48,650 nt of DNA. Source: CBDUBH01 sp965365345. Its GTDB lineage: Bacteria; Bacteroidota; Ignavibacteria; Ignavibacteriales; SURF-24. The notes under the pieces were generated by a model. That model saw only the letters and a list, made by a program, of their open reading frames with translations, made no database searches and was not told where the DNA came from. This document shows positions 16,365-25,048 of this stretch, piece after piece. Numbering within the stretch: position 1 is the stretch's first letter; every line of letters begins with the position of its first letter. The DNA is taken from the NCBI GenBank assembly GCA_965365345.1, contig CBDUBH010000014.1, positions 1 to 48,650 of the forward strand, in the 5' to 3' direction. Position numbers and translations under genes: made by a program.

Positions 16365-16535
16365 TTACAAAATACAAAATAGAGATTGCTTCGTCATTTC
16401 ATTTCCTCGCAATAACATTTATGATTTCCAATCTTACAAATCTTAATCTTTTCATCTTTGTATTTTTACATCTTTTCAATTTTAGATTTTTCCATTCTTA
16501 ATTGTTATATTTCCAAAAAAAATAAAAGACAAGAA

Positions 16536-17498
16536 ATGAAATTTATATTTGAAAAATTCCTTAACGAAAGAAATAATGTAGTTTGCGTTGATGGATCTTT
16601 TCCCGCAAAACTTGAATTAAGTCACTGGCATGGAAATTCAACTCCGAAAGAATTTAAAGCCGATACTTCAACCGAGATTGTATTTAATTTAATTGAATCA
16701 CCGTTCAAAAATGATTACCTTAACGGAATTGAAATTGTTTCGAACAATCATTTTGATGCTGATGGAATTTTAAGTGCGTTCGTTCTTTTGAATCCTGTAT
16801 TTTCGCTTCAACATAAAAAAGAAATTATAAACATTGCCGAAACCGGAGATTTTTCAGAGTTCACAACCGAAGACGCGTTAAAGCAAAGTTATGTTTTGGA
16901 ATCACTCTTCGATTTGGAAAAATCTATTTTCAAAAATGAAATTTCAAAAATGAAATTTCCTGAAATGATGCAATTCATTTATGAAAAAGGTTTTGAATTA
17001 ATTCCCAAACTAATTGAAAATATTGATGATTATGAAAATATCTGGAAAGATGATTTTCAACATTTTCAAAATTCAGAAAATCAATTTGAAATTCAATCAG
17101 CAGTTTTCAGTAATTATTCCGATTGCAGACTTTCGGTAATTGAATCAAATTCGGAACTTCACAAAGTCTCAAAATACAAAAATTCAAATTTTGAAATTCT
17201 ACTTTCGGCTGTAAAAAATAGTGAAGGAAATTTATACGAACTTGAATATAAGACCGTAACATGGTTCGAAACTTCGCGCGAGAAAAAAATCGAAAGAAAA
17301 AGTTTTGAACCTTTGGCAGAAAGATTGAATCTAATAGAAACCAATAAAAACGGTACTTGGCAAGTATTAGGAAAAGACCCTGTTGAAGAATGGGATTATC
17401 GCTTAACTTTTGCAGATAAAAATTTCAATAAAAATAATAGTAAATTACAAATTTATGAAATAGAAAATATTCTTTTTGATTATTTTTCAGTTATATAA
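16536..17498 (+). CDS. uncharacterised protein with DHH-like NHFDADG motif
   Basis: A 320-residue soluble protein. I take the ATG at 16536 (MKFIFEKFLN); the frame extends 26 codons upstream, but those are hydrophobic and lie in the repeat-rich gap. Visible blocks are LSHWHGNSTPKEFKADTSTE (about 32-51) and IVSNNHFDADGILSAFVLLN (about 68-87). The latter resembles the metal-binding H-x-DADG motif of DHH phosphoesterases such as RecJ and nanoRNase. It may belong to the family listed as DUF6687, but that is from memory. A stand-alone second DHHA1-type domain is not evident. Twenty-six bases separate it from trxB, so co-transcription is likely. Confidence 0.65.
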   Translation: MKFIFEKFLNERNNVVCVDGSFPAKLELSHWHGNSTPKEFKADTSTEIVFNLIESPFKNDYLNGIEIVSNNHFDADGILSAFVLLNPVFSLQHKKEIINIAETGDFSEFTTEDALKQSYVLESLFDLEKSIFKNEISKMKFPEMMQFIYEKGFELIPKLIENIDDYENIWKDDFQHFQNSENQFEIQSAVFSNYSDCRLSVIESNSELHKVSKYKNSNFEILLSAVKNSEGNLYELEYKTVTWFETSREKKIERKSFEPLAERLNLIETNKNGTWQVLGKDPVEEWDYRLTFADKNFNKNNSKLQIYEIENILFDYFSVI

Positions 17499-17524
17499 AT
17501 AATATTTTGAATAAGGATTTTATA

Positions 17525-18520
17525 ATGGAAACAAATGTAAATCTAGATTTTCTTTCACAATCAAAAAATTCAAGTGACACTCACTTTAAAATCATGATAA
17601 TCGGTTCGGGTCCTGCGGGATTAACGGCCGCGCTTTATAACGGCCGCGCAAATTTGAATCCCGTAATTTTTGAGGGAATTCAACCGGGCGGACAATTAAC
17701 AATTACAACCGAAGTTGAAAATTATCCGGGATTTGAACATGGAATTCAAGGTCCGGTTTTAATGGATATTATGCGTAAACAGGCGTTAAGATTTGGCGCA
17801 CAATCTTTCTTTAAAGAAGTTACCGAAGTTGATTTTACAAAACATCCTTTTGTAATAAAATCTTATGAAGAAATTTACACTGCCGATGCTGTAATTATTG
17901 CAACCGGCGCAACTGCAAAATGGCTTGATGTTCCGAGCATTCATAAATTTAAAGGTTACGGAGTTTCTGCGTGCGCAACCTGCGATGGTTTCTTTTTCAA
18001 AAATCAAAAAGTAATTGTTGTTGGCGGTGGCGATACGGCTATGGAAGAAGCAAATTATTTAACAAAGCATGCATCGGAAGTTATTGTTGTTCACAGAAGG
18101 GAAGAATTCAGAGCTTCAAAAATTATGGTTGAAAGAACTATGGAAAATCCAAAAGTGAAATTTATTTTGAATTCAACTATAAAAGAAGTTTTAGGGACTG
18201 ATGAAAACGGCAGAAAATCCGTTACCGGTGTAGTTTTAGAAAATTTAATTGACGGTTCAACTCAAACAGTTGATGCAACCGGAGTTTTTATTGCAATCGG
18301 GCATAAACCAAATACAGATATTTTCAAAGGCATTTTGAATATGGATGAAACCGGATATTTAATTGTTGAACCCGGAACGACAAAAACTAATATTGAAGGC
18401 GTTTTTGCCGCAGGCGATGTTGCCGATAAACAATACAGACAAGCAATTACAGCTGCGGGAACCGGCTGCATGGCTGCAATTGATGCCGAAAGATGGCTTG
18501 CGGAAAAAGGTTTATTGTAA
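17525..18520 (+). CDS. trxB: thioredoxin-disulfide reductase
   Basis: A 331-residue flavoprotein that passes electrons from NADPH to thioredoxin. FAD motif GSGPAGLTAALYNGRAN, redox pair CATC at Cys150/Cys153, NADPH motif VGGGDTAMEEANYL and the C-terminal AAGDVADKQYRQA are all present. I use the ATG at 17525, preceded by AAGGA, instead of the TTG six codons upstream. The length is typical, slightly long at the N-terminus. A terminator hairpin follows. Confidence 0.97.
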   Translation: METNVNLDFLSQSKNSSDTHFKIMIIGSGPAGLTAALYNGRANLNPVIFEGIQPGGQLTITTEVENYPGFEHGIQGPVLMDIMRKQALRFGAQSFFKEVTEVDFTKHPFVIKSYEEIYTADAVIIATGATAKWLDVPSIHKFKGYGVSACATCDGFFFKNQKVIVVGGGDTAMEEANYLTKHASEVIVVHRREEFRASKIMVERTMENPKVKFILNSTIKEVLGTDENGRKSVTGVVLENLIDGSTQTVDATGVFIAIGHKPNTDIFKGILNMDETGYLIVEPGTTKTNIEGVFAAGDVADKQYRQAITAAGTGCMAAIDAERWLAEKGLL

Positions 18521-18585
18521 AATTTGATTTTCTGAAAAGTGAAAAATAAAAATTCCTTTTCAAAAAATTTCAATCTTGAAAATAT

Positions 18586-18620
18586 AAAGGGAGCAATTTT
18601 AATTGTTCCCTTTAATTTTT
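18586..18620 (+). terminator. terminator after trxB
   Basis: A stem AAAGGGAGCAATT against AATTGTTCCCTTT with one G-U pair and a tight loop, followed by AATTTTTT. Confidence 0.85.
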
Positions 18621-18772
18621 TAAATCACTATTGATATTATTTCCTTAAAGCAAAAAATTTTTTTTATTTTAAAAAAATAAATCCTTATAAATTTTATTTT
18701 AACCTGAAAAATGTTAACAAACTTCCAGGAAAATTATAAATTGGAATTATGATAAAAACTTTGTAATTGAAA

Positions 18773-18810
18773 TTCCCCCTTAAAAAAGGGGGATAAAAGG
18801 GGGTTGTCTG
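18773..18810 (+). repeat. C-run/G-run intergenic element, copy C
   Basis: CCCCCTTAAAAAAGGGGG forms a hairpin and is followed by ATAAAAGGGGGTTGT, a second G-run that could pair with the same C-run. The same order recurs at 14878-14912. Confidence 0.75.
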
Positions 18811-18858
18811 ATTAACGATAAATAACAAAAATCTTTTATACAAGAATTAAAACTAAAA

Positions 18859-19104
18859 TTAATCCTTCCTTACATCACCTGATTTTTTATTCATACTTTC
18901 AGATGAAGATTTTTTTGAACCGTTATTTTTATAATCTGTTTGATAAAATCCGGTTCCTTTGAAAATCGGTCCCGCTCCCGCGCCAATTAATCTTTTAACT
19001 TTTCCGCCGCATTCAGGACAAACAGTAATCGGCTCATCCGTCATTTTTTGAAATTTTTCAAATGTAAAATTGCAATCCGAACATTTATAATCGTAAGTCG
19101 GCAT
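18859..19104 (-). CDS. FmdB-family zinc ribbon protein
   Basis: An 81-residue protein that begins MPTYDYKCSDC, the standard FmdB family start. Zinc ligands are Cys8, Cys11, Cys29 and Cys32. The middle motif GPIFKGTGFYQTDYK is also typical, and the tail is Ser/Lys-rich. GGAG precedes the ATG. The family is named from a regulator in methylotrophs, but its general role is not settled. It is a single gene. Confidence 0.93.
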   Translation of the reverse strand: MPTYDYKCSDCNFTFEKFQKMTDEPITVCPECGGKVKRLIGAGAGPIFKGTGFYQTDYKNNGSKKSSSESMNKKSGDVRKD

Positions 19105-19260
19105 AAATTACTCCAAAGTTTAAACCTTATTAAAATAAACTCCGTAAAAATAAGAATGTTTTTGTTTCTTTAAAAGTTTCTAAATAATTAAATTTCGCGT
19201 TATGAAATATTTGTTAATTTGATTATTTTTCACAGCCAAATTAAATTCAATGAAAAATCA

Positions 19261-19920
19261 ATGAAAAGGATCTATATTTATTTTATACTTTTAGCTGTTA
19301 TTTTTCAAGGGTGTATTGATTATTATCAAAAAACAACTTTGAAAACCGATGGCAGTGGTGATATGTTCGTACATTACACAATGCGTGTTGCAACGGCTCA
19401 GGATTCCGTAATGATGAAAGAATTCGGACTTTTTGATGCTGATTCTTTGCGAAACGTGTTCACTGCAAATTTCAACACTATAAATAATGTTGAAGTTTAT
19501 TTTGATGGAAATGACAGTACGATGCACGGGAAAATTGAATTTGAATTCGTTCACATTGATTCATTGAATCAGATAAAATTCTTCCGCGATTCTAACTTTT
19601 CATTGAAAAACGGAGCCGCCGGACAAAAAATATTTTCGCAATTTGTTCCACCCGTTGCAACCGGATTTGGAATTGATCCGAAAAAATTTGCAGTTACATA
19701 TATTTATTATATTCCCGGCGATATAGTTACACATAACGCGCATAATAAAGATGTAAATGTGTTAACCTGGAAATATGACCTTTCCGAAATCGGTACCGGA
19801 AAAACATTGACCACAACTTTCCGCCCGTTCAAATTGAAAGAAACACCCGTATGGATTTATATTCTGGCATTTTCGGTTTTGCTGATTGTGATCATATTTT
19901 TATTTAAAAAGAATAAATAA
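19261..19920 (+). CDS. lipoprotein with C-terminal transmembrane helix, unknown
   Basis: A 219-residue protein. The ATG at 19261 gives MKRIYIYFILLAVIFQGC, a short signal with Cys18 as probable lipidation site (the lipobox FQGC is imperfect). The frame extends upstream but without a plausible start. At the other end PVWIYILAFSVLLIVIIFLF is a transmembrane helix followed by KKNK. A protein held at both ends recalls the LppM/DUF3153 layout; the opening TTLKTDGSGDMFVHY also fits loosely. No partner genes are evident. Confidence 0.7.
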   Translation: MKRIYIYFILLAVIFQGCIDYYQKTTLKTDGSGDMFVHYTMRVATAQDSVMMKEFGLFDADSLRNVFTANFNTINNVEVYFDGNDSTMHGKIEFEFVHIDSLNQIKFFRDSNFSLKNGAAGQKIFSQFVPPVATGFGIDPKKFAVTYIYYIPGDIVTHNAHNKDVNVLTWKYDLSEIGTGKTLTTTFRPFKLKETPVWIYILAFSVLLIVIIFLFKKNK

Positions 19921-20179
19921 GATTTTTATATAGAGTAAGATTTAGAAAAATAAAGTATTCGATTTTCAAATTTAATATTTCCGGAATTTCATTTTAGTGA
20001 TTTAAGAATTTATATACGATCAATCAAAAATGAAGTTTGAAAATTATTGAAAATGTAATTTGAAAATTGATTTAATAAAAAGAAAATAGAGATAAGCTGC
20101 TTCGGGTAAAATAAGAATTATTGATTTACTAAAAAGTTTTATTTATTTTTGAAATTTACATTATTTTGGTTTGCGAAAA
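19921..20179. other. intergenic region before prs
   Basis: AT-rich gap of 259 bases with no gene and no clear hairpin. It should contain the promoter for the prs-rplY-pth-hppA run. Confidence 0.5.
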
Positions 20180-21124
20180 ATGTCAGGTACCGAATTTAGA
20201 GTATTTGCCGGAAATTCAAATTTACAATTAGCGCAAAAAATTGCGGATAATTTAAATATTACTTTAGGCGAAATTGAGCACAAAAGATTCAGCGATGGTG
20301 AAATTTGGGTAAAGTATAAAGATAATATTCGCGGCAGGGATGTTTTTTTAATTCAATCAACACCTCCTCCGGCAGAAAACTGGATGGAACTTCTTATAAT
20401 GATTGATGCGGCAAAAAGAGCATCTGCAAAAAGAATTACAGCGGTTATTCCTTATTTCGGTTATGCAAGACAAGATAGAAAAGATCAGCCGAGAGTAGCA
20501 ATTACATCAAAGTTAGTTGCAAATCTTTTAACAACCGCCGGCGCTGATCGTGTAATTACGATGGATCTTCATGCGGCACAGATTCAGGGATTTTTTGATA
20601 TTCCTTTTGATCATCTTTACTCTTCGCCGATCTTTTTTAAAGATTTTATGAACTTGAGTGATAATCTTGTTGTGGTTTCACCTGATGTTGGCGGAATTAA
20701 ACTTGCAAGAGCATATTCAAGAAAATTAGGTGCAAATTTGGTGGTAATTGATAAAAGAAGACCATCGCCAAATGTTTCGGAAGTAATGAACTTAATTGGA
20801 AGTGTGGAAGGAAAAGATGTTCTTTTGGTTGATGATCTTATTGATACCGGTGGAACTTTTGTTGCCGCAACCGAAGCATTGAAAAAAAATGGTGCAAACA
20901 AAATTTACGGAGCGGTTACGCATCCTCTTCTTTCCGGAAAAGCAATTCACCGGATAGAAAATTCGCACCTTGAAAAATTATTTGTATCCGATACAATAAA
21001 CCTTAATGTTTCGCATAATACAAAAATTGAAATAAAAACTGCATCGGAAATATTTGCCGAAGCAATTTTAAGAACTCACAGAGATGAATCAATCAGTTCG
21101 CTGTTCGATATTGATAAAGGCTAA
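20180..21124 (+). CDS. prs: ribose-phosphate pyrophosphokinase
   Basis: A 314-residue PRPP synthetase, which makes PRPP from ribose 5-phosphate and ATP for nucleotide, His and Trp synthesis. The flexible-loop motif YARQDRKDQPR, the ITMDLHAAQIQGFF block and the PRPP-binding loop LLVDDLIDTGGTF are intact. I prefer the ATG at 20180 to the TTG three codons before. It heads a run of plus-strand genes: prs, rplY, pth, hppA, in that order, with short gaps. Confidence 0.97.
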   Translation: MSGTEFRVFAGNSNLQLAQKIADNLNITLGEIEHKRFSDGEIWVKYKDNIRGRDVFLIQSTPPPAENWMELLIMIDAAKRASAKRITAVIPYFGYARQDRKDQPRVAITSKLVANLLTTAGADRVITMDLHAAQIQGFFDIPFDHLYSSPIFFKDFMNLSDNLVVVSPDVGGIKLARAYSRKLGANLVVIDKRRPSPNVSEVMNLIGSVEGKDVLLVDDLIDTGGTFVAATEALKKNGANKIYGAVTHPLLSGKAIHRIENSHLEKLFVSDTINLNVSHNTKIEIKTASEIFAEAILRTHRDESISSLFDIDKG

Positions 21125-21152
21125 GATTTAAGAAATAACTTGGAGAAAATAT

Positions 21153-21785
21153 ATGGCAGAATTAACATTAATTGCCAACGAAAGAAAAACAATCCGCAAA
21201 AGCGATAATAAAAAATTAAGAAGAGAAGGTCGCATTCCCGGCGTTTTGTACGGCAGAGGTATAGAACCGGTTTCATTTGATGTTGCGGAAAATTCATTAA
21301 GACCCGTTGTATTTACATCGGAAGCACATTTGGTAAATTTGAAAATCGGCGATAAAGAACCGGTAACTTGCGTTTTAAAAGATATTCAATTTGATCCTAT
21401 TACTGATAAAGTAGTTCATTTTGATCTTTTAAGCGTTTTACAAGATCAGGAAATTGAAGTTGAAGTTCCCGTTCTTTTAATTGGAAATTCTATCGGCGTT
21501 AAAAACGGCGGTGTTATTGATCAGATCATTCACAAATTAAGCATTAAATGTTTGGCAAAAGAATTACCTGAACATCTGGAAGTTAATATTGAAGATTTGA
21601 ACGTAGGCAATTCAATTCATGTAAGTGATGTTTCATTTAAAAATGTTGAAATTTTGAATAGTCCTGAAGCTGTAATTGTAGCGATTGTTGGCAAAAAAGC
21701 TGAAGTTGAACCTGTAGAAGGTGAAACTGAACCAACTCAACCTGAAGTTATTGCAAAAGGTAAAGCTGCATCAGAAGAAGAATAA
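21153..21785 (+). CDS. rplY: 50S ribosomal protein bL25, CTC form
   Basis: A 210-residue bL25/general stress protein CTC, which binds 5S rRNA. It has the N-terminal bL25 part (RRERIPGVLYGRGIEPVSF-like, here EGRIPGVLYGRGIEP) and the C-terminal TL5-like beta domain with VPVLLIGNSIGVKNGGVID, plus an acidic, Pro/Glu-rich tail. TTGGAG lies upstream of its ATG. The prs-ctc-pth order is common across bacteria and supports one operon. Confidence 0.95.
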   Translation: MAELTLIANERKTIRKSDNKKLRREGRIPGVLYGRGIEPVSFDVAENSLRPVVFTSEAHLVNLKIGDKEPVTCVLKDIQFDPITDKVVHFDLLSVLQDQEIEVEVPVLLIGNSIGVKNGGVIDQIIHKLSIKCLAKELPEHLEVNIEDLNVGNSIHVSDVSFKNVEILNSPEAVIVAIVGKKAEVEPVEGETEPTQPEVIAKGKAASEEE

Positions 21786-21791
21786 TTTGAT

Positions 21792-22406
21792 TTGCGAGTA
21801 ATTCTTGGAATAGGGAACCCCGGAAAGCGGTACTTAGATACAAGGCATAATATTGGATTTATTTTACTTGATTATTTCGTAAATGTTTATAATCTTAAAT
21901 TTGTGCCTTCTAAGGGAGAGTATTACCAAACTGAAGGGGTTTTGGATAATCAAAGATTTTTACTTGTTAAACCTACAACTTTTATGAACTTAAGCGGCGT
22001 TGCAGCCGCTGATGTTTTAAATGAATATCAAATTAATGTTGAAGATATTCTGGTAATAGGTGATGATATTAATCTTCCTTTAGGGCAAATACGCGTTAGA
22101 CAATCCGGTGGAGATGGTGGACATAATGGAATTAAATCCCTTATTTACCATCTTAATTCAAATCAGTTTCCCAGAATAAGATACGGAATAGGGCGCAATT
22201 TTGAAGATGGGAAAATGGCGGATTATGTTTTAACTCAATTCACTTCAGAGGAAGTTGAAATTATTACGCCTTCACTTAAATTCTGTTCAGATCTTTTTTC
22301 TGAGTTTATTAAAGGCGGCTATAAACAACTACTCGATTTTTATAGTAAAAATATAAAATCCCTTCAAAACAATAATTCAAACAATACTAAAACTGACGGT
22401 AGTTAG
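21792..22406 (+). CDS. pth: peptidyl-tRNA hydrolase
   Basis: A 204-residue enzyme that recycles tRNA from stalled peptidyl-tRNA. Motifs: GIGNPGKRYLDTRHNIGF with the catalytic His, PTTFMNLSG, and DDINLPLGQIRVRQSGGDGGHNG. The start codon is TTG at 21792, six bases after the rplY stop; no ATG fits the conserved N-terminus. The C-terminal tail is Asn/Ser-rich and longer than usual by about 15 residues. Confidence 0.96.
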   Translation: MRVILGIGNPGKRYLDTRHNIGFILLDYFVNVYNLKFVPSKGEYYQTEGVLDNQRFLLVKPTTFMNLSGVAAADVLNEYQINVEDILVIGDDINLPLGQIRVRQSGGDGGHNGIKSLIYHLNSNQFPRIRYGIGRNFEDGKMADYVLTQFTSEEVEIITPSLKFCSDLFSEFIKGGYKQLLDFYSKNIKSLQNNNSNNTKTDGS

Positions 22407-22414
22407 GAGATACT

Positions 22415-24493
22415 ATGGAATTATTCATTTACCTGACCCCAATTTTCGGACTTCTTGCCTTATTATTTTCTTTTTGGAAAGATTCTTGGATCTCAAAACA
22501 AGATCCCGGTACGCCTAAAATGGTGGAAATTTCCAATTATATTCGTGAAGGAGCAATTGCTTTTCTTAGAACCGAATATCGTGTGTTGGGGATTTTCGTT
22601 GTTGTTGTGGCTATTTTACTTGCATTTGCAAATTACGGCAGGAGTGATTCTTCCTGGCTTATTGCAGTATCCTTCCTGGTCGGAGCTTTTTGTTCTGCCT
22701 TAGCCGGATACTTAGGAATGAAAGCAGCGACAAAAGCAAACGTAAGAACAACCAATGCGGCAAGAAAAGGATTGGGACCCGCCTTGCAGATTGCATTTTC
22801 AGGCGGTGCAATAATGGGAATGAATGTTGTAGGTTTAGGAGTTTTAGGATTAAGCACATTATTTATTGTATATAGTAATTTGTGGGGAGTTGAATTTAAT
22901 CTCGGAAAAATCATCAACGTAATCTCCGGATTTTCTTTGGGCGCTTCGTCAATTGCTCTTTTTGCAAGAGTTGGCGGCGGAATTTACACAAAAGCTGCGG
23001 ATGTTGGCGCTGATCTTGCAGGAAAAGTTTATGAAGGTATTCCTGAAGATGATCCGCGCAATCCTGCTACAATTGCCGATAACGTAGGTGATAATGTGGG
23101 TGATGTTGCCGGAATGGGTGCAGATCTTTTTGAATCTTATGTCGGAGCAATTCTCGGAACAATGGTTTTGGGTGCAGTTTTTGCAGATCCTCAAGTTCCT
23201 GAAGTTGGACTTGAAGCTGTTCTGCTTCCGCTTTTCATTGCAGGATTCGGAATTTTAATTTCAATAATAGGTAGCTTTTTTGTTAGAGTTAAAGAAGGCG
23301 GAAATCCTCAAACTGCTTTGAATTTGGGTGAATTTGGTGCAGCGGGAATTATGATTCTCGTTACATATCTAATTATCAAAATGGTTCTGCCTGAAAGTTG
23401 GAGTTATAATAATTTTCTTTATACAGCCAACGGAGTTTTTTACGCAACAATAATCGGTTTAATTTCGGGTGTTGTAATTGGATTGGTAACCGAATATTAC
23501 ACATCAACCGATAGAGGTCCGGTTAAAGGAATTGCAAATCAATCAATAACCGGAACAGCAACAAATATTATTGCAGGACTTGGAGTAGGAATGATGTCAA
23601 CGGCAATTCCGATAATTGTAATTTCCGTTGCAATAATTCTTTCGTATCATTTTGCAAACTTATACGGAATAGCAATTTCAGCGCTTGGAATGCTTTCAAC
23701 AACTGGAATCCAATTAGCGGTTGATGCTTACGGACCTATTTCAGATAATGCCGGCGGTATTGCGGAAATGTCTGAATTACCAAAAGAAGTACGTGAAAGA
23801 ACAGATAAATTGGATGCAGTTGGAAATACGACAGCCGCAATCGGAAAAGGATTTGCAATTGGTTCAGCTGCATTAACGGCACTTGCACTTTTCAGCGCAT
23901 ATATGTTTCAAGCTGATATCAGTGTAATTGATCTTTCTCAACCTATAATCATGGCGGGATTATTTGTCGGAGCAATGCTGCCATTCTTATTCTCCGCACT
24001 TGCAATGGGAGCGGTTGGAAGAGCCGCCAAAGATATGATTTTAGAAGTAGGAAGACAGTTCAGGGAAATTCCCGGTTTACGAGAAGGAACCGCAAAAGCA
24101 GAATATGCTAAATGCGTTGAAATTTCAACAAAAGCCGCAATAAAGGAAATGATTTTACCGGGATTATTAGCGATTTTGGTTCCGGTTCTTATCGGATTTT
24201 TGGGAAATAAACTAATGTTGGCTGGATTATTAGCAGGGGTTACAAGCAGCGGAGTTTTGATGGCGATATTTCAATCAAATGCCGGCGGAGCTTGGGATAA
24301 TGCGAAAAAATTAATTGAAAGCGGATTGGTTGTTGATGGAATTAAATACGGAAAAGGATCTGAACCGCATAAAGCATCAGTTGTAGGCGATACAGTTGGA
24401 GACCCCTTTAAAGATACTTCCGGACCTTCAATAAACATTTTAATAAAATTAATGTCGGTCGTTGCTTTAGTAATTGCTCCTTTGATAAAATAA
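22415..24493 (+). CDS. hppA: membrane-bound ion-pumping pyrophosphatase
   Basis: A 692-residue polytopic membrane protein that couples pyrophosphate hydrolysis to H+ or Na+ export. The catalytic blocks KAADVGADLAGKVYEGIPED and NVGDNVGDVAGMGADLFESY are intact, as is the C-terminal VVGDTVGDPFKDTSGPS. GNTTAAIGKG (470-479) has Ala at 474 where potassium-independent enzymes have Lys, so this one should need potassium. Potassium-dependent enzymes include both Na+ and H+ pumps, and I cannot tell which this is. GGAG precedes the ATG, nine bases after pth. Confidence 0.97.
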   Translation: MELFIYLTPIFGLLALLFSFWKDSWISKQDPGTPKMVEISNYIREGAIAFLRTEYRVLGIFVVVVAILLAFANYGRSDSSWLIAVSFLVGAFCSALAGYLGMKAATKANVRTTNAARKGLGPALQIAFSGGAIMGMNVVGLGVLGLSTLFIVYSNLWGVEFNLGKIINVISGFSLGASSIALFARVGGGIYTKAADVGADLAGKVYEGIPEDDPRNPATIADNVGDNVGDVAGMGADLFESYVGAILGTMVLGAVFADPQVPEVGLEAVLLPLFIAGFGILISIIGSFFVRVKEGGNPQTALNLGEFGAAGIMILVTYLIIKMVLPESWSYNNFLYTANGVFYATIIGLISGVVIGLVTEYYTSTDRGPVKGIANQSITGTATNIIAGLGVGMMSTAIPIIVISVAIILSYHFANLYGIAISALGMLSTTGIQLAVDAYGPISDNAGGIAEMSELPKEVRERTDKLDAVGNTTAAIGKGFAIGSAALTALALFSAYMFQADISVIDLSQPIIMAGLFVGAMLPFLFSALAMGAVGRAAKDMILEVGRQFREIPGLREGTAKAEYAKCVEISTKAAIKEMILPGLLAILVPVLIGFLGNKLMLAGLLAGVTSSGVLMAIFQSNAGGAWDNAKKLIESGLVVDGIKYGKGSEPHKASVVGDTVGDPFKDTSGPSINILIKLMSVVALVIAPLIK

Positions 24494-24547
24494 TTGTTAT
24501 ATTTAGACTGCATTTTAAAAAAATATAGAAATAGTGTTAAAAACCCT

Positions 24548-24598
24548 GCTCTCAATTCAGATTGAGGGCCTAAAGTCCAAAGGGAGGTGACATAGGAC
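24548..24598 (+). promoter_or_regulatory. structured leader of rpsF, possible S6:S18 autoregulation site
   Basis: A 9-base stem with loop TCAG covers 24548-24569, and a second short stem pairs GTCC (24575-24578) with GGAC (24595-24598), enclosing an almost perfect ribosome binding site AGGGAGGTGA. Many bacteria control rpsF-rpsR through an S6:S18-binding leader. The match to that motif is not checked here. Confidence 0.4.
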
Positions 24599-24599
24599 G

Positions 24600-25025
24600 A
24601 TGAAGCGAAATCATTATGAAAGCATGGCTATAATTAATGCCGCAATCGAAGAAGATTTGATTGAATCGGCAATTAACCGCATTCTTGATCTCATCAAAGT
24701 TAACGGTGGCGAAATTGTTGACGTTGACAAATGGGGAAGAAAAAGATTGGCTTATGCAATTGAAAAAACCAAAAGCGGTTATTACGTTGTGATCAGATTT
24801 ACTGCTCCAACTGATTTGATTGCAAAACTTGACAGACTTTACCAATTAGACGAGCACATTCTTAGACATTTAACAATTGTTCTGGACAAATTTGCTTTAG
24901 AATATTTGGAAAACAATAAGACACAGAAAGCTCAGGCAAACAAGGAAGAAGTAAAAAGTGAAAGCTCTGATTCGAATTCACAAGGTAATGAAGAAAAGGT
25001 AGAAAACGAAGCTAAAAACTTATAA
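24600..25025 (+). CDS. rpsF: 30S ribosomal protein bS6
   Basis: A 141-residue bS6. The fold is clear from NHYESMAIINAAIEEDLIES at the start and WGRKRLAYAIEKTKSGYYVV in the middle; the tail after about residue 100 is a charged extension (Lys/Glu/Ser). A very strong ribosome binding site (GGGAGGTGA) lies 10 bases or so upstream. It is the first gene of the rpsF-ssb-rpsR-rplI operon. Confidence 0.97.
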   Translation: MKRNHYESMAIINAAIEEDLIESAINRILDLIKVNGGEIVDVDKWGRKRLAYAIEKTKSGYYVVIRFTAPTDLIAKLDRLYQLDEHILRHLTIVLDKFALEYLENNKTQKAQANKEEVKSESSDSNSQGNEEKVENEAKNL

Positions 25026-25048
25026 AGCTAAGATGGAGGATTTAAGCG

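Larger units (their letters stand above)
16123..16535. other. repeat-filled intergenic region
   Basis: No convincing gene in 413 bases. It holds a CCACAGAGACACAAAGACAC-type low-complexity element (16143-16171), a GTCATTGGGTG...GGCAATC element (about 16216-16255), the second 33-base palindromic copy (16271-16303) and a diverged C-run/G-run element (16326-16364). Confidence 0.75.
18521..18858. other. intergenic region with terminator and repeat
   Basis: No gene is seen in 338 bases. It holds the trxB terminator and the best preserved C-run/G-run element at 18773-18810. The rest is very AT-rich. Confidence 0.75.

Noticed and set aside
14626..16535. Repeats around queG considered as a CRISPR array
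   Set aside because: The repeats are of different kinds, irregularly spaced and palindromic; there is no regular repeat-spacer pattern and no cas gene.
22633..22917. Several frames on both strands inside hppA
   Set aside because: All overlap the catalytic region of hppA, which is plainly coding in one frame.
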